Shown in pieces: positions 1-7,128 of a DNA stretch of 33,355 nt (positions are counted from its first letter, which is position 1; every line of letters starts with the position of its first letter). This DNA is from Deltaproteobacteria bacterium (GTDB lineage Bacteria; Desulfobacterota; Desulfobaccia; Desulfobaccales; 0-14-0-80-60-11), in NCBI GenBank assembly GCA_003599195.1, contig QZIZ01000030.1, forward strand, positions 1 through 33,355. The letters are read 5' to 3'. The notes beneath the pieces were generated by a model, which was given only the letters and a program-made list of their open reading frames with translations, made no database searches and was not told the origin of the DNA. The translations under genes were made by a program, and so were the position numbers.

Positions 1-432
1 GAAGCCGACCGTTTCGCCGGGCATTTTCTGATGCCGAACGAAGGATTCCGCAAGGAATGGAATGAAGCGGCCGGATTGCACTTCGTCGACAGGGTCTTCA
101 AGGTCAAACGCATTTTCCGTGTCAGTTACAAGACCATTCTCTCGCGTCTCCTGGAAGAGGGGGCCGTGGACACCTCTATCTGGATGAAGTTCAACATGGC
201 CTATCAGCAACACTTCAACCGAAAGCTCTCCTTTAAGGAAGAACCGATGGGCATCGATCCAGCCGAGCCGTTCGGGATGCAAAGATTCGATTTCTACGAA
301 GACCGATTCAAACGCCTGACCAGGGAAGCGGTGGAAAAAGACAAAATATCCCTCAGCCGCGGCGCGGAGATGCTTCTGATCGGCATTGAGGAGATGCAGG
401 ACCTTCTTCAGAATTGGGAGGTCATTCTGTGA
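1..432 (+). CDS. ImmA/IrrE-type metallopeptidase-like protein, C-terminal part (5' end outside window)
   Basis: The frame is open from base 1 and begins EADRFAGHFLMP, the stretch that follows the HExxH helix in ImmA/IrrE-family (COG2856) proteins, so the catalytic HExxH should lie just upstream of the window. The visible 143 residues include the usual C-terminal part with Arg/Lys-rich helices (VKRIFRVSYKTILSRLLEEG) and a closing RGAEMLLIGIEEMQDLL. In known families these proteins are zinc-dependent proteases that cleave repressors, or partners in toxin-antitoxin-like pairs. The stop (430-432) overlaps a GTG start of the next gene at 429, so the two were translationally coupled. The next gene encodes a PIN domain, which supports a toxin-antitoxin-like pair. 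Family call is fairly sure; target unknown. Confidence 0.75.
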   Translation, partial: EADRFAGHFLMPNEGFRKEWNEAAGLHFVDRVFKVKRIFRVSYKTILSRLLEEGAVDTSIWMKFNMAYQQHFNRKLSFKEEPMGIDPAEPFGMQRFDFYEDRFKRLTREAVEKDKISLSRGAEMLLIGIEEMQDLLQNWEVIL

Positions 433-790
433 TACGCCGCCCACCCCGCCGCAAATTGATGATCATGGACGCATGCGTGCTGATCGATTTCATCAAGGCG
501 GGCGGGCCGTGCTGGAACTCGTGGTGAAACATATCGGTCCGCTACACGTGACCAGCCCGGTGGTCGACGAGGTCAACGAAATCGATGACGAAAACGAGCT
601 GGTAGCCCTCGGACTGATCATCATCGAGCCGGAAATCGAAGATGCATATGCCGCCGCTGGCCGATCCGGACCGTTATCGTTCGAGGACTGGTTGTGCATG
701 CTCACGGCCAAGCGGCATGGTTTCACATGCGTGACTAACGACAAGAATCTGCGGAAGGTGTGCAAACAGGAAGGGGTCTCGTTACTGTGT
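429..790 (+). pseudogene. PIN-domain (VapC-like) nuclease, frameshifted and truncated by group II intron
   Basis: From GTG 429 or ATG 459 the frame reads MIMDACVLIDFIKAG, the first acidic motif of PIN ribonucleases. It then hits a stop at 525. The rest continues one frame over as VLELVVKHIGPLHVTSPVVDEV, then LSFEDWLCMLTAKRHGFTCVTNDKNLRKVC, carrying the later acidic residues (E in VVDEV, D in FEDW, the ND pair). Restoring one G in the GGG run at 504-506 joins the two as KAGGAVLELV. After GVSLL (about 785) the similarity stops and group II intron reverse transcriptase sequence begins, so the last PIN residues are lost. Role by family: metal-dependent RNase toxin. As it stands it is unlikely to be active. 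Confidence 0.7.
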
Positions 791-794
791 TCGG

Positions 795-1466
795 GGAGTC
801 ATCAGTCCGCTGCTGGCCAATCTCTTCTTGCACCATGCCTTTGATATGAGGATGCAGCGCCAGTTTCCGGTTATATCCTTCGAGCGCTATGCTGACGATA
901 ATATTGTGCACTGCAAGAGCGGGAAACAGGCCCTCTGGCTCAAGGACATCGTAGCCAGGCGGTTGGCCCAGTGCCGTCTGGAACTCCATCCGGAGAAGAC
1001 CAAGATCGTCTACTGCAAGGATGACGATCGGACAGGAAATTACCTGTATGAGAGCTTTGACTTCCTGGGGTTTGCCTTTCGGCCTCGGGGAGCCAAAGGC
1101 CGCACGGGTAACTACTTTGTCGGCTTTCTCCCGGCCGTCAGTCCCAAGGCGGGCAAGGCTATCCGTGCCACCGTTCGGAGCTGGCGACTGCACCGAATGA
1201 GTGATAAGAGTCTCCTGGACCTGTCACGGATGTTTAATCCAATCATCCGTGGTTGGCTTAACTACTACGGCAGTTATTACCGGTCGGCCCTTTACCCATT
1301 ATGGGATCATCTCAATCGCACGCTGAAACGCTGGGCAATGCGGAAATTCAAGCGACTGCGGGGACGTCAGAGGCGAGCGGCTTACTGGCTCAGGCGCATT
1401 AGACTCCAACAGTCTGCGCTTTTCGCTCACTGGCAACTATCATCGCTTCCCGTGGCTGGTCGATAG
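795..1466 (+). pseudogene. ltrA: Group II intron reverse transcriptase/maturase, 5'-truncated
   Basis: In frame from 795 the product begins GVISPLLANLFLHHAFD, the RT motif just before the active site. It continues with RYADDNIVHC, containing the YADD catalytic motif, then the thumb and maturase X (GIIM) region around IIRGWLNYYGSYY. It stops at 1464-1466 without an endonuclease domain, as in many bacterial class C introns. Full-length proteins of this family have about 400-450 residues; only about 223 remain, and the N-terminal fingers motifs are missing. The first ATG in the fragment is at 828, but this is not a natural start. No function is expected unless it acts from an upstream fusion. 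Confidence 0.85.
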
Positions 1467-1501
1467 GAGCCGGATGAGCCGAGAGGTTCACGTCCGGATC
1501 T
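1467..1501 (+). ncRNA. Group II intron domain V
   Basis: The sequence starts GAGCCGGATGAGCC, has a GAGA (GNRA) tetraloop and closes with GGTTCACGTCCGGATCT. It folds as the standard two-part hairpin: GAGCC pairs with GGTTC around the loop, then a two-base bulge, then the lower stem with the AGC triad at 1468-1470. A G-A mismatch sits near the base of the lower stem. It follows the RT stop codon directly, the normal position. Confidence 0.8.
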
Positions 1502-1540
1502 GGGAGGGCGTGAGGGTGAGATTCCCCCACGCTACTCGAC

Positions 1541-1675
1541 TCTCTCAAAGGGAGGATTTGATCCTCTGAGGGAAAAATTACTTGCAACTCAGTTGCGTTA
1601 TTTATATGGTTCCTAAACTAAGCGCTATATGAGCCCATATCGAAACCATGAGCCAAAAATAACCCAAGCCTGATC
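1541..1675. other. Intergenic region upstream of the metal-uptake locus
   Basis: No gene is visible. The stretch holds a small hairpin (GAGGAT-TTG-ATCCTC, 1552-1566) without a following T-run, then AT-rich DNA carrying the palindrome described at 1584-1596. The promoter for the genes from 1676 should lie here, but no convincing -35/-10 pair stands out. Confidence 0.4.
1584..1596. promoter_or_regulatory. Perfect palindrome, possible Fur/Zur-family operator
   Basis: GCAACT-C-AGTTGC is a perfect 6-1-6 inverted repeat in AT-rich DNA about 80 bases before the first gene of the metal-uptake locus. Fur-family metalloregulators bind inverted repeats of this general kind, and uptake genes of the Znu class are normally repressed by Zur or a relative. 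Assignment to Fur/Zur is inference from shape and position only; no regulator gene is present in the window. Confidence 0.35.
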
Positions 1676-2062
1676 ATGTCCGTCATGAAACGAACCCACC
1701 TGGGCTCCTTTTTCTGCCTGATCGCCATTCTGGCGCACCTAGTTTTACCTTTGGCCCATCAGGGCCATCTACATGCACTTGGAGAACTCTATACCGCAGA
1801 TGTTTCGGACGCAGGCCGGGAGGTTGAGCTACTTCTCGGTTCCGCTGAGTCCGAGGAGCCGCAACATTCGCATCACCACGCCAACTCCTGTCCCATCTGC
1901 CTGACGGCTTTAAGTTCCCGGTATTTCGCAGCCCCGACCTTTTCTCTAACTCAGGTCCTTTACCTGCCGATCCAACGGTTCTTCCATAAAACCATCGCCT
2001 CGGCAGTTGCCAACCCGGATATCCTGGTCTCAGGACCGCGGTCCCCGCCAATCTCCCTCTAA
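1676..2062 (+). CDS. Small secreted His/Cys protein (DUF2946-like)
   Basis: The product has 128 residues from ATG 1676, or 125 from the in-frame ATG 1685, which places MKRTHLGSFFCLIAILAHLVLPLAHQ as a cleaner signal or anchor segment. Neither start has a strong ribosome binding site. After the hydrophobic N-terminus comes the metal-binding-looking stretch HSHHHANSCPICL (His cluster plus CPxC), resembling the His/CPxC core of DUF2946-type proteins, and a second weakly hydrophobic C-terminal segment. It opens the cluster with the porin-like protein and the ABC metal importer, so a periplasmic metal-binding or accessory role is plausible. Family assignment is by motif only. A second small protein of similar design precedes the efflux operon at 6663. 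Confidence 0.6.
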   Translation: MSVMKRTHLGSFFCLIAILAHLVLPLAHQGHLHALGELYTADVSDAGREVELLLGSAESEEPQHSHHHANSCPICLTALSSRYFAAPTFSLTQVLYLPIQRFFHKTIASAVANPDILVSGPRSPPISL

Positions 2063-2164
2063 ATCAACCCATAAACCAATCATACTTTCTCTATTTTTGA
2101 GTCGCGCCCGTGAAGGGGAGTCTTGAGGTGCAAACTCAAAAAGAATGCCATTGGGGGGAGACTT

Positions 2165-3777
2165 ATGACTCACCTGGCTCTATGCGTTTGGCTGGTCTTG
2201 GCCGTATGGTCCGGCGGCATGGGCACTGCCCTGGCCCAGGACCCGGCCGCGGCCATTGAAGAACTTAAGAAGGAGATGCGAGAACTCCGGCGGGAGGTTT
2301 CCGCCAAAAATAAGAAGATTGAGGAACTGGAACGCCGGCTGGACGCGGTGCAAAAAGCCGCGTCCGCCACTACTGCGGCCAAAGAGCCGGTGAAGGCGGA
2401 AACTGCCAAAGTTGAAACTGCGAAAAAAGAGGGGGCCAGCCCCCAGGCTGCTTTGGACGAGGCGGTGAAGGCCGTACAAAAGCCCAAAGAAGAAAAGGCC
2501 AAGGCCGAGGCGGCATCGCCCCAGGAAGCCCTAGACCAGGCGGTGAAAACCGTGCAGGCTCCCCAGGAGCAGGCGACCAGGCCCGACCTGTTGTCCCGGA
2601 AGGTGGGCGGGGCCACCCTCAGGCTCATCGATGTCTCCCTGGACGCCCTGATAGCCGGTGGCAGTTCCACTTTACGGGACAGGCAACTCCAACTGATTCA
2701 GGGTGGCGGCCACGACCCCCGCAAACGTGGGTTTACCGTGCAAAACGTAGAGCTTTCCCTGACCGGGGCAGTGGACCCTTATTTTAACGGGGAGAGCCAT
2801 ATCATATTTTTCATCGATCCCATTTCCGGAGAGACCGTGGTGGAACTGGAAGAGGCTTTCTCACCACCCAGAAGCTCCCCTGGGGATTGCAGCTCAAAGG
2901 CGGGCAATTTTTCACCGAGTTCGGCCGCATCAACTCCCAGCACCCCCACTCCTGGCATTGGCTGGATCAGCCGGTGATCAACACCCGGCTCTTCGGGCCT
3001 GACGGTATGCGCGGTCCCGGTGCCCGGGTCTCCTGGCTCACTCCGCTCCCCTGGTACTCCCAGGTTTATCTGAGCATGCAAAACGCCAACGGCGAAACCA
3101 TGTCCAGCTTCCTGGCCAATGAAGAGTTCTTCGAAGAACGTCCCATCGGCGGCTATCCCTTCTTCAACCGGCCGGTAAAGACCTTGAAAGACCTGACTTA
3201 TCTCGCCCGGGTAGAAAATTCCTGGAACCTAAGCGAGTCGGTGTCCTCCAAACTGGGGTTTTCCGGGATTTATGGCCCCAATGCCACCGGCCTCCACGGC
3301 GACACCTGGATCTATGGGGCCGATCTGGTGGTGAAATGGCGGCCCGCCAAAAATTATCAAGGCTGGCCCTTCATCTTGTGGGAATCAGAGATCATGAAAC
3401 GGAATTATTATGCGAAGCCCGATATCGCCGGGGTGCCTGCCAACACCTTGCGAGACTGGGGTTTCTATACCCAGTTGCTGTGGGGTTTCTACCCCCGCTG
3501 GGCGGTGGGGGTCCGGGGCGAGTATGCCAGCGGGGCCGGCAGCAATGTCTCCTTTGACCCCGCCACCGGCACCGCGGAGATCGTCAGCCGGAACACCGAT
3601 GCCTTTCGGGATAACCGCACCCGGATTTCACCTCTGCTGGTCTGGCACCCCTCCGAATTCTCCCGCATGCGGCTGCAATACAATTATGACTATACGGCCC
3701 GCCTGCAGAAGGATGCGCATACGGTTTGGTTCGGGGCCGAGTTCCTTTACGGCGCGCATCCCGCGCATAAGTATTAA
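2165..3777 (+). CDS. Outer-membrane porin-like protein with N-terminal coiled coil (one frameshift)
   Basis: The start ATG 2165 follows GGGGGGAGA and gives a clear signal peptide cleaved after GTALAQ. Residues about 25-60 form a charged coiled coil (EELKKEMRELRREVSAKNKK), as in many periplasm-spanning porin N-termini. Then come two related Ala/Lys-rich repeats, each starting ASPQxALD. The rest is a beta-rich barrel with many aromatics, ending near the stop at 3775-3777. The frame breaks at the TTT run 2857-2859: before it ELEEA, after it one frame over FLTTQKLPWGLQLKGGQFF. One added T joins them smoothly. Only 15 bases separate it from the ABC substrate-binding gene, so it probably supplies outer-membrane passage for the same metal. 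Function is inferred from context; restored length is about 537 residues. Confidence 0.75.
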
Positions 3778-3792
3778 CGGAAGGAGAAGAAC

Positions 3793-4851
3793 ATGAGGCG
3801 ATTGTTTTGGAAAAGGGGATTATTAGCCCTGGGAATGGGGGTGGCGGCTCTGCTCCTGCCGATGGCCGACGGCCTGGCTCAAGACGCAACCTCCCCCCTT
3901 AAAGCCTGTGCCACCGTGCCGGAACTGGGCAGCCTGGTCAAGGAGATCGGCGGCAACCAGGTGACGGTCACCGTGTTCGCCAAGGGCACGGAGAACCCCC
4001 ACTTTGTAGAAGCCAAACCCAGCTTCATCAAGGACCTGAGCCAGGCGGACCTCTTCGTGCAGCTCGGGTTGGAAATGGAACGGGGCTGGGCGTCGGGTCT
4101 CCTGCAAAATGCCACCAACGGCCGGGTCCTGCCGGGGGCCCCGGGGTTCCTGGACGCGTCCGCGGCCATTACTCCCCTGGAGATCCCCACCGGTACGGTG
4201 GACCGTTCCCTGGGCGATGTTCATCCTTACGGCAATCCCCATTATCTCGCCGATCCCTTGAACGGCCTCAAAGTGGCGGCCTTAATCCGGGATAAGCTGG
4301 CGGAATTGCGCCCCGGCCAAAAGGCTTACTTCCAGGAACGCTATCAGACTTTTCGGCAGAAGCTGGGTACGGCCCTGGTGGGGGAAAAGCTGGCTAAAAA
4401 ATACGACTTCGAAAAGCTGGCCATTCTCTCCGAGCACGGCAAACTTCTGGACTTTCTCAAACAACAGGGAGACCAGGCCCTCCTGGGCGGCTGGCTGGGG
4501 CAGATGCTTCCCTACTTCGGCGTCAAGGCGGTGGCGGACCATAACATCTGGCCCTACCTCGGACGCCGCTTCGGCATCGACGTAGTAGGGTTTATGGAGC
4601 CCAAACCCGGGGTCCCTCCCACCACCAGGCACCTCAGCGCATTGATCAAAATGATGCAGGCCGAAAAAGTTAAACTGATCCTGGCCTCTCCTTTTTTCGA
4701 TCCCCGCCATGCGCAGTTTCTGGCCGGCAAGACCGGGGCCAGGGTCGTGGAGATGGCCCACCAGGTGGGTGCCCGCCCCGGCGCGGGCGATTACCTGAGT
4801 ATGACGGATTATAATGTGCGGCAATTGGTATCGGCGTTAAAGCATGGGTAG
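3793..4851 (+). CDS. znuA: ABC transporter metal substrate-binding protein (ZnuA/MntC-like)
   Basis: The product is a periplasmic cluster A-I (SBP_bac_9) metal-binding protein that hands Zn2+ or Mn2+ to the membrane transporter. It has 352 residues, a good ribosome binding site (GGAAGGAG) and a signal peptide ending at GLAQ. The four expected metal ligands can be placed: His70 (ENPHF), His150 (GNPHYLADP), His250 (ADHNIW) and Asp303 (FFDPRHAQF). Three His plus an acid favours Zn or Mn. The long His-rich loop of enterobacterial ZnuA is absent. The stop overlaps the possible ATPase start at 4844. The call of a metal importer is firm; the exact metal is not proved, so the symbol is by resemblance. 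Confidence 0.85.
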   Translation: MRRLFWKRGLLALGMGVAALLLPMADGLAQDATSPLKACATVPELGSLVKEIGGNQVTVTVFAKGTENPHFVEAKPSFIKDLSQADLFVQLGLEMERGWASGLLQNATNGRVLPGAPGFLDASAAITPLEIPTGTVDRSLGDVHPYGNPHYLADPLNGLKVAALIRDKLAELRPGQKAYFQERYQTFRQKLGTALVGEKLAKKYDFEKLAILSEHGKLLDFLKQQGDQALLGGWLGQMLPYFGVKAVADHNIWPYLGRRFGIDVVGFMEPKPGVPPTTRHLSALIKMMQAEKVKLILASPFFDPRHAQFLAGKTGARVVEMAHQVGARPGAGDYLSMTDYNVRQLVSALKHG

Positions 4852-5623
4852 ATTTATGGCTGATTCTTTTCTGTTGAAAACCGAAGGCCTGCACTTGGGT
4901 TACGGGCGCTTGCCGGTTTTACAAGAGGTAAATCTCGAAATCAGGCCGGGCGAGTTCTGGTTTTTCCTGGGACCCAATGGCGCGGGAAAAACCACCCTTC
5001 TCAAGGCCCTGCTGGCAGAGATCAGGCCGCAGCAGGGCCGGATTCTCACCGACCCGGAGCTTTACCGCCGGGAAAACCTCGGTTTTGTTCCCCAACGCTG
5101 CGACCTCAATCCCACTCTGTCCACCACCGTGCGCGAGTTCGTCCTGCTGGGGCTGGTGGGCCTCCGGGCGCACCGCCGGGATCGGGAGGCGCGCCTGGCC
5201 CGGGCCTTGGATCAAGTGGGTCTGGGAGGGATGGCGGGAAAAGACTACTGGTCCCTTTCCGGGGGTCAACGCCAGCGGGCTCTGGTCGCCCGGGCCCTGG
5301 TACGACGCCCCCGGATTCTTTTTCTGGATGAACCCACCAAAGGCCTGGATCTGGCTGCGGAAGACGCGTTGATGCAATCCCTTACCGATCTGAACCGCCG
5401 GGAGTCCCTCACCGTGCTCTTTATCACCCATGATCTCACCCTGGCGGCGCGCTACGCTTCCCATGTAGCGTTGTTCCATAACGGCAAGGTGGAAGGCGGG
5501 CCCATCGCCGACGCCATGAACCCGGAAAGGCTCCTGCTCACCTATGGAGTACCCATAGCCGTCTTCCAGGAAGCCGCGGGGAAGGGGACCATCAGCATGG
5601 GGATGGGGACAGAGAACTCATGA
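4844..5623 (+). CDS. znuC: Metal ABC transporter ATP-binding protein
   Basis: This is the cytoplasmic ATPase that powers the importer. With start 4844 the Walker A GPNGAGKT is at 43-50, the signature LSGGQ at 138-142, Walker B ILFLDEP with Asp162/Glu163, and the switch His196 in ITHD; all are intact. The 259-residue length fits the family. The start is either ATG 4844, overlapping the end of the binding-protein gene by 8 bases, or the in-frame ATG 4856; neither has a strong Shine-Dalgarno, so coupled translation is likely. It overlaps the permease gene by the 4-base ATGA. Substrate follows from the neighbours, not from this sequence. Confidence 0.88.
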   Translation: MGRFMADSFLLKTEGLHLGYGRLPVLQEVNLEIRPGEFWFFLGPNGAGKTTLLKALLAEIRPQQGRILTDPELYRRENLGFVPQRCDLNPTLSTTVREFVLLGLVGLRAHRRDREARLARALDQVGLGGMAGKDYWSLSGGQRQRALVARALVRRPRILFLDEPTKGLDLAAEDALMQSLTDLNRRESLTVLFITHDLTLAARYASHVALFHNGKVEGGPIADAMNPERLLLTYGVPIAVFQEAAGKGTISMGMGTENS

Positions 5624-6489
5624 TCGAAAACTTCCTGTCCTCCTGGCATCTCTTTCACAACTCTTATCTGGCCGGATGGCTGATCGGTTTGATTTTGGCC
5701 TTGATCGGGGTTTTGGTGGTGGCCCGCAATCAGATATTCATCGGAGTGGCGGTCTCCCAGGCCTCCGCTCTGGGAATTGCCTTGACTATCTGGCTGGGTG
5801 CCGAACTGCCTGTCGGCCTGCTCCTGGGTTTCACTGCGGAATCCCTGAGCCCGGCCATGGCCGTAGTTTTCGCGGTGATCGCGGCCTTGCTCACCGTGCC
5901 CGGAGGGGAAACAGGCAGAGAGACGCCGGAGGCTATCACCGGCTGGGTCTATCTTTTTGCGGGCAGCGCCGCGATCCTCATTGTCTCTCATAGCCCGCTG
6001 GGTCTGGAAGAGATTTACCGGCTGCTCTCCTCCAGCATCATTGGCGCCAGCGCTAAAGATGTCTGGATATTCATGGTTTTTCTGTTGTTCACTGCCATAT
6101 TTATAGGAACCAGTCATAGGCGGCTATTGCTCTTCACCCTGGACCCGGCCATGGCCGCAGCCGTGGGCATGAAAATTAAATTATGGAGCCTTATCATCGC
6201 TGCCTGGCTGGGCCTGGCCGTGGGTCTGGCCATTCGCACCTCAGGGATGCTTTACACTTTCGGGTGCCTGGTGCTCCCCGCCCTGATCGCCAAGAGCCTG
6301 TGCCGGGAAGTGCGCGCCATGTTCATAGTTGCTCCCCTGGTTTCCCTGAAAGCCGGGGTCCTGGGTTTTATCCTGGCCAACCACTACGATTTCCCCCCGG
6401 CCCAGATGACCGTGGCCTTGCTTTGTCTTTTCTTGTGCCTGGCCTGGGTCTGGCGCCGGTTTAGAAACGAGTTGAAATGGTCTCCCTAA
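5620..6489 (+). CDS. znuB: Metal ABC transporter permease (ABC-3 family)
   Basis: The product is an integral membrane subunit of 289 residues with about eight hydrophobic segments, beginning [26 protein letters not shown]. The conserved early stretch [22 protein letters not shown] matches the family's first cytoplasmic loop, which contacts the ATPase. The middle carries a polar loop ([12 protein letters not shown]) that is longer than in short ABC-3 permeases. Its start overlaps the ATPase stop (ATGA at 5620-5623). It ends the uptake operon; no clear terminator hairpin follows within the next 170 bases. Confidence 0.85.
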   Translation: MIENFLSSWHLFHNSYLAGWLIGLILALIGVLVVARNQIFIGVAVSQASALGIALTIWLGAELPVGLLLGFTAESLSPAMAVVFAVIAALLTVPGGETGRETPEAITGWVYLFAGSAAILIVSHSPLGLEEIYRLLSSSIIGASAKDVWIFMVFLLFTAIFIGTSHRRLLLFTLDPAMAAAVGMKIKLWSLIIAAWLGLAVGLAIRTSGMLYTFGCLVLPALIAKSLCREVRAMFIVAPLVSLKAGVLGFILANHYDFPPAQMTVALLCLFLCLAWVWRRFRNELKWSP

Positions 6490-6662
6490 AAAGGGGGTTC
6501 TGACTGGGGAACTATCAAGTGTGGACCACAGCATCTAACCCCAAAACAACCGGAACAACACCCGCCTATTAACCTGGCCATCTACCTTCATTTTGCGCCT
6601 TTGCTGCCATGGTCCGTTTAAATCTCCTTGATTTTCGCAGGGCAAAACATTATATTGAGCAC
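6490..6662. other. Intergenic region between uptake and efflux loci
   Basis: No gene, strong hairpin or convincing promoter is seen. The last 25 bases (AAACATTATATTGAGCAC) are AT-rich and could hold a -10 element for the small gene at 6663, but this is only suggestive. Confidence 0.3.
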
Positions 6663-6938
6663 ATGTGGTTAAAAAGGGGCGCCATACTGCTGGTCATGAT
6701 TCTGGCAAGTATTACCGTCCTGACGGTAATGGCGGCGGCAGGCCTGATCCACTGCCATGAGCTGGATCAGAATCACCATGGATTACAATCTGGCTCTTGT
6801 TGCACTGATAAATTCATCCCTGTATCCGGGAACAATCCTCTGATCATCCCGGATAATCAGAGTTTTTTTCAACAATTACGAGTCATCCCCCCCAAGTATC
6901 TCTTTGTAGCAGAAATTTTCCAACCTCCTCGTTCTTAA
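6663..6938 (+). CDS. Small membrane-anchored or secreted His/Cys protein preceding RND operon
   Basis: Starting at ATG 6663 the product has 91 residues: MWLKRGAILLVMILASITVL forms a signal or anchor helix, followed by GLIHCHELDQNHHGLQSGSC and CTDKF, rich in possible metal ligands (HCH, HH, CC). An earlier in-frame ATG at 6609 would only add a charged leader and hide the signal segment. Efflux operons of the czc type often start with a small periplasmic protein such as CzcI, so the position fits, but I see no sequence proof of that family. It is similar in plan to the gene at 1676. Function is unknown; metal binding is inferred. Confidence 0.55.
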   Translation: MWLKRGAILLVMILASITVLTVMAAAGLIHCHELDQNHHGLQSGSCCTDKFIPVSGNNPLIIPDNQSFFQQLRVIPPKYLFVAEIFQPPRS

Positions 6939-7128
6939 TATCCTCACACATCCAACTACAGTTCTGTTTTTCGGCAGGTAAGCATTAAGCGTATCTGAGT
7001 GGAACGGTTTGCGTTGCGGAGACGCAAATGGGGAAGAGTTTTGGCCTTTTCCATACTGCGACACGCAAGGGGCCGAAATCCATACCTTACCTGCAAATCC
7101 ACTATCGTTTTAATTGCGGAGGTCTTGT
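6939..7128. other. Leader region of the RND efflux operon
   Basis: This 190-base gap holds the inverted repeat at 7008-7028. An open frame runs through it from 6999, but its product has no domain and overlaps the start of the next gene in another frame, so I do not call it a gene. The ribosome binding site GCGGAGG (7116-7122) sits just before the start at 7129. Confidence 0.4.
7008..7028. promoter_or_regulatory. Inverted repeat, candidate operator or leader hairpin
   Basis: TTTGCGT and ACGCAAA are perfect 7-base arms separated by TGCGGAG. The site lies 100 bases upstream of the efflux operon start. It could be the binding site of a metal-responsive repressor or a hairpin in the leader RNA. 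There is no T-run after it, so it is not an intrinsic terminator. No regulator gene is adjacent. Confidence 0.35.

Larger units (their letters stand above)
790..1540 (+). mobile_element. Group II intron, 5'-truncated (3' part with RT and domains V-VI)
   Basis: The element contains the 3' half of an intron-encoded reverse transcriptase, followed directly by a recognisable catalytic domain V at 1467-1501 and a domain VI-like hairpin. It ends near GCTACTCGAC (1531-1540), a typical 3' terminus. The 5' ribozyme domains and the N-terminal half of the RT are absent: the sequence switches from PIN coding to RT coding near 785-795. Loss of the 5' end is common after incomplete retrohoming. The 3' boundary is clear from the RNA motif; the 5' boundary is inferred from where the PIN reading frame stops making sense. 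Confidence 0.8.

Noticed and set aside
1552-1566. Hairpin GAGGAT-TTG-ATCCTC as a terminator
   Set aside because: Short stem and no T-run on either strand.
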